From Jidongwangia harbinensis (GTDB lineage: Bacteria; Actinomycetota; Actinomycetes; Mycobacteriales; Micromonosporaceae), in assembly GCF_020216025.1 (NCBI RefSeq), contig NZ_JAIWNC010000018.1, forward strand, positions 1 through 64,000: a stretch of 64,000 nucleotides of DNA. The letters run 5' to 3'. The translations under genes and the position numbers were made by a program. This document shows, piece by piece, positions 1 through 7,977 of the stretch. Every line of letters starts with the position of its first letter. Position 1 is the first letter of the stretch. The notes beneath the pieces are model-generated. The model saw nothing but the letters and a program-made list of their open reading frames with translations, was not told where the DNA came from and did no database searches.

Positions 1-57
1 ACCCAACCACCCAAACACCAACACACCGCCGACGAGGAACTCGCCCTACAACACTGA
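1..57 (+). CDS. 3' end of an unidentified CDS (partial)
   Basis: Frame 1 is open from the window edge to a TGA at 55-57 and encodes a short polar tail ending in DEELALQH. A strong hairpin follows within 25 bases, as expected for the end of a transcription unit on this strand. Too little is visible to name a family, and the frame could be open by chance. Confidence 0.35.
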   Translation, partial: TQPPKHQHTADEELALQH

Positions 58-80
58 CCACCCAACGACACGAACAACAT

Positions 81-107
81 CCGGGACGGGCCCCACGCCC
101 GTCCCGG
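81..107 (+). terminator. Intrinsic terminator-like hairpin
   Basis: An 11-bp perfect GC-rich stem (81-91 with 97-107) closes a 5-base loop. It lies just after the partial frame ending at 57 and before the 3' end of the convergent sensor kinase, so it may serve both strands. There is no clear T-run, which is usual in high-GC actinobacteria. Confidence 0.6.
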
Positions 108-171
108 ACCTCTTCATACCCCCCACCGCTCCGCGGCGGGTGAGCCGCGCCGCCGGGGCGGCCGGGACGAG

Positions 172-1620
172 TCAGCGCACCGCGGTGTCCTCCCCGGCGG
201 TGAGCCGCGCGACCGGGGCCGGCGGGGCCGCGGCCGGGAGGTCGACCCGAAGCAGCGCGCCACCGCGCATGGACCGGGCGACGGCGGCCCGGCCGCCGTG
301 GGCATCGACGACCCGCTGCACGATCGACAGCCCCAGGCCGGATCCCGGCAACGCCCGGGCGCTGTCCGCACGGTAGAACCGGTCGAACACCCGCGGTACG
401 TCGGCGGCGTCGATGCCCGGCCCGGCGTCGTCGACCTCGAGCACCGCCGACGCGCCCTCGGCACGGAGCCGGATCTGGACCGGCTGGTCCGCGGGGGACC
501 ACTTGCCGGCGTTGTCGATGAGGTTGAGCACCGCCCGCTGGAGCGCCGCCGGACGCCCGCTCACCCACACGGACGTGACGTCGAGCGCGATCTCGATGTC
601 GGGCACCCGGGAACGCGCCCGGGTCGTGGCGGCCACCACCACGTCGGCGAGGTCGAGCAGCTCGGTGCTCTCGTTGCTGACGTCACCGCGCGCCAGGTCG
701 GTCAACTCGGCGGCAAGGGTGCTCAACTCGGCCGCCTGGGCGCCGAGATCGTTGAGCAGCCGGGTCCGGCTCTCCGCCGGCAGTGCGCTGTCCAGGGTGC
801 CCCGCCGATCGAGCCGGATCAGCAGCTCGACGTTGAGGCGCAGGCTGGTGAGCGGGGTCTTCAACTCGTGGGCGGCATCCTCGGCGAGCAGCCGCTGGGC
901 CCGACGGGAGTCCCGGAGCGCGGCGAGCATGTCGTTGATCGACTGGATCAGCCGCCGGATCTCCCCACCACCCTCGTCCGGGATGTCGGCGTCGAGATCC
1001 TGGGTGTGCGCGACCCGTACCGCGGCGGCGGTCAGCCGGTCGATCGGTGCCAGCGCGGCCCGCGCCACGGTCCGCCCGACAAGGGCGCCGCCGACCACGC
1101 AGAGCAGCCCGATCAGCAGCATGCCAAACCCGAACTGGTTGATCGGGCTGTCGTCGGCGAGGTCGGCCACCTGGACCGCGCCGTCGCCCGCCCGCAGTGT
1201 GTAGATGCGGTAGCCGTCGTTCCAGTCGGTCGACTCCAGCAGGTCGGTCGACAGGCCCTGCGCCACGCGCCCGGCGTCCTCGCTGAGCGGGGGCAGCGCG
1301 GGTTGGCCGGCCGGCGTCCGGGTCGAGCCGTCGGGCAGGATGACCCGCACCAGCCGACCGGATCCCGGATACGGCGACAGCTGGACCTGCGCCAGACCGG
1401 CGCGCTCCGCGCTCGTCGCCAGGACGCGGGAGTCGGCGCGCAACTGATCCTCGGCGGTGTCCCGCAGCTTCCGCTCCATCAGGTCGCTGGCCACCTGGAA
1501 GGCCAGGAACACGCTGACCGCGATGGCCGTCGCCGCGATCACCGTCAGCCGGGTCCGCAGGGACTGCCGCCGCCACCATCGGAACGGCCAGCGCGTTTCC
1601 CGGCGGGCGGGCCCGCTCAC
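172..1620 (-). CDS. Sensor histidine kinase (HAMP, HisKA, HATPase_c)
   Basis: A membrane histidine kinase of 482 aa that should phosphorylate the response regulator encoded just upstream. Membrane segments lie at about residues 24-44 and 164-185 around a 120-residue extracytoplasmic sensor region, followed by a HAMP linker. The phosphoacceptor is H251 in the motif AAHELKTPL. The ATP-binding N box (NLIDNAG), G1 (DDAGPGID) and G2 (GSGLGLSIV) are all present. The ATG overlaps the stop of the regulator by 4 bp (1617-1620), so the two are translationally coupled. Overall it resembles the MprB/TcsC class of actinobacterial kinases. The signal is not known, and no second regulator is nearby. Confidence 0.93.
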   Translation of the reverse strand: MSGPARRETRWPFRWWRRQSLRTRLTVIAATAIAVSVFLAFQVASDLMERKLRDTAEDQLRADSRVLATSAERAGLAQVQLSPYPGSGRLVRVILPDGSTRTPAGQPALPPLSEDAGRVAQGLSTDLLESTDWNDGYRIYTLRAGDGAVQVADLADDSPINQFGFGMLLIGLLCVVGGALVGRTVARAALAPIDRLTAAAVRVAHTQDLDADIPDEGGGEIRRLIQSINDMLAALRDSRRAQRLLAEDAAHELKTPLTSLRLNVELLIRLDRRGTLDSALPAESRTRLLNDLGAQAAELSTLAAELTDLARGDVSNESTELLDLADVVVAATTRARSRVPDIEIALDVTSVWVSGRPAALQRAVLNLIDNAGKWSPADQPVQIRLRAEGASAVLEVDDAGPGIDAADVPRVFDRFYRADSARALPGSGLGLSIVQRVVDAHGGRAAVARSMRGGALLRVDLPAAAPPAPVARLTAGEDTAVR

Positions 1621-2309
1621 GGAGGAGTCTCCCGCAACGTGTATCCCAGGCCGCGCAGTGTGTAGATCAATCGTGGCTCACCCTCGGCCTCCATCTTGCG
1701 GCGCAGGTAGCTCACGTACACCTGGAGGTTGTTGGCGGTGGTGCTCATGTCGAAGCCCCAGATCGCCTCGAACAGCGCGTCGCGGGTCAGGACCCGCGTC
1801 GCGTTACGCACGAGAACCTGCAGTAGGGAGAACTCGGTCCGGGTCAGGTACAGCGGCCGCTCGCCCCGCCACGCCTCGAAACGGTCAGGATCGAGGCGGA
1901 CGTCGGCGTACGACAGGATCTGCGACTCTCCGTCGATCGGCGTGCGCCGGCGCAGCAGCGCCCGTACCCGGGCCAGCAGTTCCTCCGTGGCGAACGGCTT
2001 GGGCAGATAGTCGTCGGCGCCCGCGTCCAGCCCGGCGACCCGGTCGGAGACCTGATCCCGGGCGGTCAGCATGAGCACCGGCAGATCCCGGCCCGCCGCC
2101 CGCAACCGCCGGCAGGTCTCCAGCCCGCCGAGGCGGGGCATCATCACGTCGAGGATCAGCAGATCCAACGTGTCACCGCCGGCCCCACTGACCCCGTCGA
2201 GCACGGCGAGACCGTTGGCGACGGTGCTGGTGTCGTACCCCTCGACCTGGAGCACCCGCTCCAGCGACTCACGGATGGCCGCCTCGTCATCCGCGATCAT
2301 GATCCGCAC
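1617..2309 (-). CDS. OmpR/PhoB-family response regulator
   Basis: A 230-aa response regulator and the partner of the overlapping histidine kinase. The receiver domain has the acidic pocket D7/D8, the phosphoacceptor D54 in LLILDVMMP and K in LPKPFATEELL. A C-terminal winged-helix DNA-binding domain (about 130-228) ends in the typical ..YTLRGLGYTL. The regulator is the first gene of a two-gene unit transcribed leftwards. Its target genes cannot be deduced. The adjacent upstream DNA (2310-2727) holds only decayed sequence, so the promoter must lie immediately before 2309. Confidence 0.93.
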   Translation of the reverse strand: MRIMIADDEAAIRESLERVLQVEGYDTSTVANGLAVLDGVSGAGGDTLDLLILDVMMPRLGGLETCRRLRAAGRDLPVLMLTARDQVSDRVAGLDAGADDYLPKPFATEELLARVRALLRRRTPIDGESQILSYADVRLDPDRFEAWRGERPLYLTRTEFSLLQVLVRNATRVLTRDALFEAIWGFDMSTTANNLQVYVSYLRRKMEAEGEPRLIYTLRGLGYTLRETPP

Positions 2310-2439
2310 GCCGGCCCGCCCCCCTCCAGTCGATGCTTTTGCCGCTCATTCTCGCCGATCAACCTGAGGCCAGGATTAGAGCCGTCGCCGCTGTGATGCC
2401 CGCGAGGGGTGGCATTCCGACATCTGACGTTGCCAGTAG

Positions 2440-2641
2440 ATCTTGCCGGATCGGGCCATCGCCGACGGCAGAATCCTGATCTGGTACGCCGTCCAGGGCC
2501 GGCCGGCGAGCGGCGCCAACCTCGTCGCCGTCCGGCTTGGTGCCGACGGACGGTCTGACCTGGGCCGGCTACACCGCCGACGACGACATCGCCGGTTTCC
2601 TCACGGACTTCGGCGATCTGGAGCACCAGGCGCGGTACTGA
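2440..2641 (+). pseudogene. Decayed coding remnant, family unknown
   Basis: Two neighbouring frames show coding-like GC3 bias. One reads LVAVRLGADG. After a shift of one base near 2550 the other reads LTWAGYTADDDIAGFLTDFG and ends at a TGA at 2639-2641. No full-length frame, start codon or ribosome-binding site is present. It is most simply the 3' part of a gene broken by a frameshift. I do not recognise the family. Confidence 0.25.
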
Positions 2642-2727
2642 CCTGCGAACCATATGCCTGCTGCCGCCGTGGCCGGAAAGAGCGCCGGGACGCAGTGTCG
2701 GCAAGGCATTCCGTTCGGCCCGCCGTG

Positions 2728-2926
2728 CTACAGCGATGTCGCCGGCGGATCGTATTTCGGCTGGTAGAGCGCCATCTCGGCGCCCTTCGCCGGCAACTCG
2801 GCCATGGTCGCGTCGAGGTCGTCACACATCAGCGAGACGTCGAACCGCTGATCGGTGGAGCCGACGGCCCCTTCCCGCCGCTTCGACGTCGTGGGCGTAG
2901 ATGAGGGTGTGCACCGTGGTGATCAC
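2728..2926 (-). pseudogene. VOC (glyoxalase-like) family gene with an internal deletion
   Basis: The 5' end (GTG at 2926) encodes VITTVHTLIYAHDVEA, the first strand of a VOC-fold protein. The 3' end, in another frame, encodes RFDVSLMCDDLDATMAEL, then LYQPKYDPPATSL and a stop at 2728. Intact relatives of this type run to about 125 aa. Here the two conserved ends are joined directly, the middle (roughly 50-60 residues, including the metal-binding region) is missing, and a frameshift lies at the junction. The gene cannot make a functional protein. Confidence 0.7.
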
Positions 2927-3074
2927 ACGGGTCGTCGTATCGATCGGATGGTCCGCCCAGACAGCCTTGACACGATCTCTGCGCACCTGCGCGTCACGGG
3001 TGCCGGGGCATGGCAAGAACAATCGAAAGACGGCCTTCTTGCCATCACCCCGGGTCGGGGCGTCCGATGAGGAC

Positions 3075-4055
3075 ATGACGTCGACAGACAGCGCTGAACA
3101 CCCCGGCTCCACGGGCAGCCCGGTGATGCTCGCCCTGCACCAGACCGTCCTCGGCGGCCCCGAGGTCCTGCGGCTGACCGAGCTTGCGCGGCCTGCGCCC
3201 GGCCCGGGCGAGATCCTGGTCGCCGTGCACGCGGCCGGGCTGAATCCGACGGACTTCAAACACCGCGCCCACCCCATCTTCCTGCCGCCACCGCCGATGA
3301 CCCTGGGGTGGGACGTCTCCGGCACCGTGGTCGAGACCGGCATCGGCGTCACCCTGTTCCGCCCCGGTGACGAGGTCTTCGGCATGCTGCCTTACCCCCA
3401 CGGCGCCGGTTCCCATGCGGAGTACGTGACCGGTCCCACCCGCGCCTTCGCGGCCAAGCCCGCCGGTATCGACCACGTCCAGGCGGCCGCTCTGCCGCTG
3501 GCCGCGCTCACCGCCTGGCAGGCTCTTGTCGACACTGCGGACCTGCGGGCGGGGCAACGGGTGCTGATCCACGCCGCGGCCGGCGGTGTCGGCCATCTCG
3601 CGGTGCAGATCGCCAAGGAGCGCGGCGCGCACGTCACCGGGACCGCGAGTGCCGCCAAACATGACTTCCTGCGCGAGATCGGTGCGGATGCCTGCATCGA
3701 CTACCGCACGGAGGACTTCACCGACACCGAACAGCGGTACGACGTCGTCCTCGACCCCCTCGGCGGGGACACCGCGACCCGTTCGGTGCGTGTGCTCCGT
3801 CCCGGTGGGATCCTGGTGTCCCTGGTGCCGGGCGCCGAAGACACCCCGGCCGCCGCGGAGAGGGCGCAGGTCCGCGCCGTCATCATGCTTGTCGAGCACG
3901 ACCAGGCCGGAATCCGCGCCATCGCCCGGCTCGCTGACCGGGGAATGCTCCGCGCGCACGTCTCCAGCACCTTCCCCCTCGCCGAAGGCGCCCGGGCGCA
4001 CGCCCTGGGCGAGACCGGACACACCACGGGCAAGGTGGTCATCACCGTGCGCTGA
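3075..4055 (+). CDS. NADP-dependent quinone/zeta-crystallin-like oxidoreductase (MDR family)
   Basis: A 326-aa medium-chain dehydrogenase/reductase of the zinc-independent quinone oxidoreductase type. The N-terminal GroES-like domain reads through GEILVAVHAAGLNPTDFK. The Rossmann domain carries the AAAGGVGHLAVQIAK nucleotide-binding loop at about 165-180, and the C-terminus ends TTGKVVITVR, typical for the family. No structural-zinc cysteine cluster is visible. The start at 3075 follows GAGG closely; a second in-frame start exists near 3126. The gene stands alone between decayed sequences. Substrate is unknown; alkenals or quinones are usual for the family. Confidence 0.88.
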   Translation: MTSTDSAEHPGSTGSPVMLALHQTVLGGPEVLRLTELARPAPGPGEILVAVHAAGLNPTDFKHRAHPIFLPPPPMTLGWDVSGTVVETGIGVTLFRPGDEVFGMLPYPHGAGSHAEYVTGPTRAFAAKPAGIDHVQAAALPLAALTAWQALVDTADLRAGQRVLIHAAAGGVGHLAVQIAKERGAHVTGTASAAKHDFLREIGADACIDYRTEDFTDTEQRYDVVLDPLGGDTATRSVRVLRPGGILVSLVPGAEDTPAAAERAQVRAVIMLVEHDQAGIRAIARLADRGMLRAHVSSTFPLAEGARAHALGETGHTTGKVVITVR

Positions 4056-4359
4056 GCCCCGAGGCCGGACCATCGCCCCATACCCGGGCGCGGTGCGAAG
4101 CCCAGTCTTCTAGCTGGAACTCGGCGGTCCGGGAAGTGACTTCTCCGAAGAGCCGGCCTTGCGGTTCGGACCGGCCAGCACGGGACTTCTGCTCGGCCGG
4201 ACGACTGTGGCCAGCGCCGTCACATCGTCGCCCGGCTCACCTGTTACCCGGCCGGCGAGGCCGTACCCAGCCACAAGGGCGTGCTCGGCGACTGGACCAC
4301 CCTGGTCTACAAGGACGCCGGCAAAGCCGGCCGGCGCGTGGTCCCGCGACCCGACCACG

Positions 4360-4578
4360 TTCATCGACCAGCTTGGCGGCAAGATGCGCGACGAGCTCGC
4401 CGCGCTCGACACCGGCCTGCCGGAGCTGGCCTGGCCGGAGGTCGCCGACCGGGGCAGGAACGGTGCGATCAGCTCACCGACGCCGACCGGCGCGGCTTGA
4501 CCCCGGTGTTTTGGACGCATGTCGCCCGTACGGGCAGGTGAAGCTGGACGTGAGTAGCCGTCTGTCGCTGCGTATCTG
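4360..4578 (+). pseudogene. Remnant of a Tn3-family transposase 3' end
   Basis: The reading FIDQLGGKMRDELAALDTGL..LAWPEVADRGRNGAI resembles a segment of the Tn3-type DDE domain. After a frame change the DNA reads TDADRRGLTPVFWTHV. After another it reads RPYGQVKLDVSSRLSLRI and a TGA at 4577, which resembles the C-terminus of actinobacterial Tn3 transposases. Much of the protein is missing between these blocks. The family call rests on remembered motif similarity and needs a search. The upstream stretch 4230-4330 (reading RLTCYPAGEAVPSHKGVLGDWTTLVYKDAG) has coding bias but no family I recognise. Confidence 0.45.
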
Positions 4579-4672
4579 ACGAGTAACGCCGATGGCCTCG
4601 GTGGGGTGCACCCGGTCCTCTTCCGCCTCGGTGTCGGAGGTGTCGGGCAAGGTGATGGCCGGTCGGTGGTGC

Positions 4673-6499
4673 TTACGCCGTGCGGGTGGCGGTGAAGGGG
4701 ATCGTCATCATCGCCGCTTTCGCTTTGCCGGACATGGTGTTGTTCTCCACCGTGGCCGTGCACGTGATCTTCATTTTGAAGGGCGAGGTGAGGTGGGCGG
4801 TGTAGGTGAGTTCGCCGTTGTCGATGCGGCCGTCCTGGATCGGGGTGCCGTCGTAGGTGCCGGTGACCGCGGACCCGTCGGTGGTCAGGATCAGGGGCGC
4901 GGTGCGTTCGCCGCTGCCGGTGGTGAAGGTCATGGTCCAGGTGCCGACGATGGTGTTCATGTCAGTGGTGCCTTCCTCGGTGGGGTTGGAGCCGGGGATC
5001 TGGTCGACGGTGGCGACCCACCGGGTCAGCGCGTCGGTCAGCGTCGTGGGCTTGAAGGGGGTCGCGGTCGGCTTGACCCAGGCGACGTAGCCGTCGGGGC
5101 GCACGAGGGCGGCTTCGAAGGGTGGGATGTCGCCGAAGACGGGGACGTGCCAGAGGCCGCCGCGTTCGTCGGGCGCGTACTCGGCGGTCACGTGCTTGAT
5201 CCGGCCGGCCCAGGGGGCGAGGGTGTCGGCGATGCCGTCGACGCCAAGATCGATCAGGACCGGACGCGCGTCGTGCAGCAGGGCGAAGACGTCGGTGCCG
5301 CCGGTGAGGGCCAGATCGGGCATGCGTCGCCCGAGCAGGGGGTGGTACTCGCCGAGCGGGTAGCGCAGCGCCAGGCCGCTGAGCCCACCGGCGAGTTGCA
5401 GGGTGGCCTCCGGTGCCGCGAACAGGTCGCTGAAGATCTCCCGGACGGCTTCGCGGCGGCGGCCGGGCTTGAGGACTTCGGTCTGCGCCATCGACCACTT
5501 GAGGGCGTCGGCGCCGGCCGGGTGCCGTTCGTCGTGGTAGGTGTCGAGCAGGCTGTCGGGTGCGTCGCCGCGCAGGACGGCGGCCAGCTTCCAGCCGAGG
5601 TTCACCGCGTCCTGGATGCCGAGGTTCAGGCCCTGGCCGCCGACGGGGGTGTGGATGTGGGCGGCGTCGCCGGCGAGGAAGACCCGGTTGTCCCGGTACG
5701 TGGCGGCGTGGCGGTAGCCGTCGGACCAGCGCGACATCCAGCGCGCCCCCCGCAGGCCGTAGTCGGTGCCGAAGGCATAGATCATCGCCTCGCGGATCTC
5801 GTCGAGGGTGGTCGGCTGGTCGGGGTCCTGCGGCGGTGTCTGGCGCATCACCGACAGCCGGATCCACTCCGGCTCGGCGCGCGAGATCTGGTAGAAGCCG
5901 ACCCGGTCGTTGTAGCCGAACCCCTGGTCCGGCGGACAGGCGAGGTCAAGGTCACCGACCACCCACCAGGTCTCGCCGGGCAGGCCGGGGAAGTCGATGC
6001 CGCTGCTCTTACGGACGGTGCTGCGTCCGCCGTCGCAGCCGATCAGGTAGGCCGTGTGGATCTGTTCGGGTCGGCCCGCCGAGAGCAGCTGCACCTCGAC
6101 GCCGTCCCGGTCCTGCTTGATGCCGGTCACCTCGGTGGACCACTGGATCCGCGTGCCGAGTTCGACGGCGCGCTCGGCGAGGATCCGCTCAGTCTGGTGC
6201 TGAGGCAGGATCAAGGCGTCCGGCCAGTCCGGGTCGATGCTCTGCGGGTCGAGCAGGATGCCGGAGAACATGACGCCGGACAGCGGCTTGCCCACGGCGC
6301 GGAACGTGTCGGCCAGGCCCCGTTGGGCGAGGACCTCCATGCTGCGCGCGTTGATACCGGGGCCGCGTGACTCACCGACCGTGCCGGCCGGCCGGCGCTC
6401 CACGACGAGCACCTCGACGCCGCCGAGCCGCAGTTCGGTGGCGAGCATCAGGCCGACCGGGCCGGCGCCGGCGATGACCACCTGGGCAGTGTTGTTCAT
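4673..6499 (-). CDS. FAD-dependent aromatic monooxygenase fused to a small beta-rich C-terminal domain
   Basis: A 608-aa group A flavin monooxygenase. Residues 1-500 carry the Rossmann GAGPVGLMLA motif near the N-terminus, the DG motif (LIGCDGGRSTV) and the GD motif (VFLAGDAAHIHTPVGGQGLN), so it should hydroxylate an aromatic or polyketide-like substrate using NAD(P)H and O2. The last 95 residues (from about 514, MNTIVGTWTMTF) are a separate beta-rich, lipocalin-like domain that is not part of normal members, which end near 500-520 aa. The start at 6499 (MNNTAQV) has GAAGG about 9 nt upstream. The internal Met at 4960 also has its own strong ribosome-binding site (GAGGAAGG at 4971-4978). A divergent MarR gene probably controls it. 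Confidence 0.9.
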   Translation of the reverse strand: MNNTAQVVIAGAGPVGLMLATELRLGGVEVLVVERRPAGTVGESRGPGINARSMEVLAQRGLADTFRAVGKPLSGVMFSGILLDPQSIDPDWPDALILPQHQTERILAERAVELGTRIQWSTEVTGIKQDRDGVEVQLLSAGRPEQIHTAYLIGCDGGRSTVRKSSGIDFPGLPGETWWVVGDLDLACPPDQGFGYNDRVGFYQISRAEPEWIRLSVMRQTPPQDPDQPTTLDEIREAMIYAFGTDYGLRGARWMSRWSDGYRHAATYRDNRVFLAGDAAHIHTPVGGQGLNLGIQDAVNLGWKLAAVLRGDAPDSLLDTYHDERHPAGADALKWSMAQTEVLKPGRRREAVREIFSDLFAAPEATLQLAGGLSGLALRYPLGEYHPLLGRRMPDLALTGGTDVFALLHDARPVLIDLGVDGIADTLAPWAGRIKHVTAEYAPDERGGLWHVPVFGDIPPFEAALVRPDGYVAWVKPTATPFKPTTLTDALTRWVATVDQIPGSNPTEEGTTDMNTIVGTWTMTFTTGSGERTAPLILTTDGSAVTGTYDGTPIQDGRIDNGELTYTAHLTSPFKMKITCTATVENNTMSGKAKAAMMTIPFTATRTA

Positions 6500-6530
6500 A
6501 TCGGTCACCCTTCGATTGCCGTCCAACTAA

Positions 6531-6570
6531 ATAGGATCCGATGCAACCGTAACAAGCATAGGATGCAATG
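6531..6570. promoter_or_regulatory. Direct repeats in the monooxygenase/marR divergent promoter
   Basis: The only AT-rich patch in the neighbourhood holds two related elements, ATAGGATCCGATGCAA (6531-6546) and ATAGGATGCAATG (6558-6570). They lie between the divergent starts at 6499 and 6584, where a MarR dimer would be expected to bind. They may also include the -10 elements of both promoters. The binding role is inferred from position and repetition only. Confidence 0.4.
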
Positions 6571-6583
6571 TAAAGTCAGGAAC

Positions 6584-7021
6584 ATGACTTCACGTACGCC
6601 CAAGGCGTCGCCGAGCCTGTCCCAGTCGATGAATCGGGTAGCCCGTGCACTGGCCCGGCACGGCGATGCGGCACTCACGCCTCTGGGGTTGCGGTTCGCC
6701 CAGATCCCGGTGTTCGCGCTGCTGAAGAGGCGCACCGGGATGACCCAGAAGGCGCTGGCCGAGGCGACCGGCATCGAACAGTCTTCCATGGCCCAGTTAC
6801 TCGCGCGCATGGAACGCGACGGGCTGATCGTTTACCAGCCGCACCCCACGGACGCGCGCAGCCGCACGATCGTCCTTACTGACCCCGACGACCCCCGGAT
6901 CGGCGAGGGCAGGAACCGGCTGACGGACCTCGAGCGCCGGGCCGTCGCGGGACTCAGTGAGGAGGAGGTGGAAACGCTCACGGCGCTGCTCGCCCGCGTG
7001 CTGGAGAACCTGGAACGCTGA
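6584..7021 (+). CDS. MarR-family transcriptional regulator
   Basis: A 145-aa winged-helix repressor. Recognisable parts are the wHTH core MTQKALAEATGIEQSSMAQLLARMERDGLI and the wing with the MarR signature HPTDARSRTIVLTD. The gene is divergent from the FAD monooxygenase with 84 bp between starts, an arrangement typical of a MarR that represses a neighbouring oxygenase and responds to its phenolic substrate. ATG 6584 (MTSRTPK) is preferred because AGGA precedes it; an upstream ATG at 6563 would add seven residues and overlap the repeats. Ligand unknown. Confidence 0.88.
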   Translation: MTSRTPKASPSLSQSMNRVARALARHGDAALTPLGLRFAQIPVFALLKRRTGMTQKALAEATGIEQSSMAQLLARMERDGLIVYQPHPTDARSRTIVLTDPDDPRIGEGRNRLTDLERRAVAGLSEEEVETLTALLARVLENLER

Positions 7022-7079
7022 CCCAGCGATTTACATCGGGTCGCTCGCTCCTGCTGACCGTCGCCCCCGGCGGCGAGGC

Positions 7080-7302
7080 GGCCACAACACCCACGACGGC
7101 GTTCCCATCCACGACGGACGCGCGTCGTCGGCAACGAGCTCACCTACACCGCCCGGCTCAGCCCTTCGCGATCGGGATAAGCGCCAAGGCGACAGTCACA
7201 GGCGACACCATGACCAGTGCATTTGGTGGCCTTGCTGGCCACAACCCGTCGGCTCGGGCCACGATTCTGACCAATCACCTAAGCTTCGCGTTTAGCGTCT
7301 GA
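7080..7302 (+). pseudogene. Degraded second copy of the monooxygenase C-terminal domain
   Basis: Three frame-shifted blocks match the last domain of the monooxygenase at 4673-6499 in order: HDGVPIHDGR (for YDGTPIQDGR), GNELTYTARLS (for NGELTYTAHLT) and PFAIGISAKATVTGDTMT (for PFKMKITCTATVENNTMS), ending at a TGA at 7300-7302. At least two frameshifts separate them. This shows the domain once existed nearby as its own gene, on the opposite strand from the fused copy. It is not expected to be functional. Confidence 0.65.
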
Positions 7303-7389
7303 GTTGGGTTCAGTCGCTCCATGGAGGGACTGGCATGGAACGGCCACCTGACCACTCTGAGGAGGGGCGAATCTTTTCGGGAGGTTCAG

Positions 7390-7533
7390 GTGGCCGTTGT
7401 TCGTAGTGTCGCGCAGGCCGGGTGGCCTGGCCAGGGTGAACTGCGCCGGTTCCGTGGCGAGGTGTGCGACTGTTTCACTGCTCGGCCGGACGCGTTGTTC
7501 GATCTGATCGATGGGCTATGCACGCCGATCTGA
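7390..7533 (+). pseudogene. N-terminal remnant of an IS701-like transposase
   Basis: A GTG start with a good GGGAGG site opens a 47-codon frame whose core, LRRFRGEVCDCFTARPDALFDL, matches the N-terminus of the IS701-like actinobacterial transposases (commonly LxRFRxxFhxCLtxRaDALFEL). The frame then runs out at 7533, where the family continues for about 350 further residues. The insertion sequence is therefore a 5' stub. Family assignment is from motif memory. Confidence 0.55.
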
Positions 7534-7886
7534 ACACCCACCCGCACCGGCCGCCGCCCGCACCACGAAGTCTCACGCCGAATCCGACACACGGCGAAAA
7601 GGTCACGCCGAACGGCATGCGAGTCGTGCCGCAACGCAGCGATGGCGGCGGTAACGGTCATCGGCATCCCCTCAGTCGGTCATCCGTAGCCGGTGGGCCA
7701 CCGAACGGATCCTGCGTCCGGCAGGTGGGCGGTCGAGCGGACGTTCTCCTGGATCACCGGTGCCGACGCACCGCGATTACGACGGCTCCGCAGCATCACG
7801 CTGCGACGGTTCAAATGGGGCCATGATCATCATGATGCCCCCGCCGGCTAGCCCGCCGCCACCACACCTGAAACCCTTATTTACCA
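7534..7886. other. Gene-free stretch
   Basis: No frame here has a convincing start, ribosome-binding site or recognisable motif on either strand, and base composition is mixed. It is likely decayed DNA between the IS701-like stub and the promoter of the copper monooxygenase gene. Confidence 0.5.
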
Positions 7887-7977
7887 GGGTCTGAGCGCCG
7901 CATTAACGGTCGCCTAAGGTTCGCTCGGTACGAAGTATGCATCAGTTAAGCGATGCAACTCGCATGAGGAGCTGTTG
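7887..7977 (+). promoter_or_regulatory. Promoter/leader of the copper monooxygenase, duplicated near 12.7 kb
   Basis: About 70 bp from CTGAGCGCCG (starting near 7890) through GGTTCGCTC and TACGAAGTA recurs in inverted orientation at about 12642-12712 with roughly 86% identity. The match continues through the GTTG before the start codon into the first nine codons. It is followed by GAGGAG (7966-7971), six bases before ATG 7978. Conservation across a non-coding leader suggests a functional promoter or operator copied along with the gene. Confidence 0.6.

Noticed and set aside
4592..6370. Long open frame on the plus strand opposite the flavin monooxygenase
   Set aside because: It is the antisense shadow of a GC-rich gene: Gly/Val/Asp-rich, with no domain and no ribosome-binding site, while the minus strand has complete FAD motifs.
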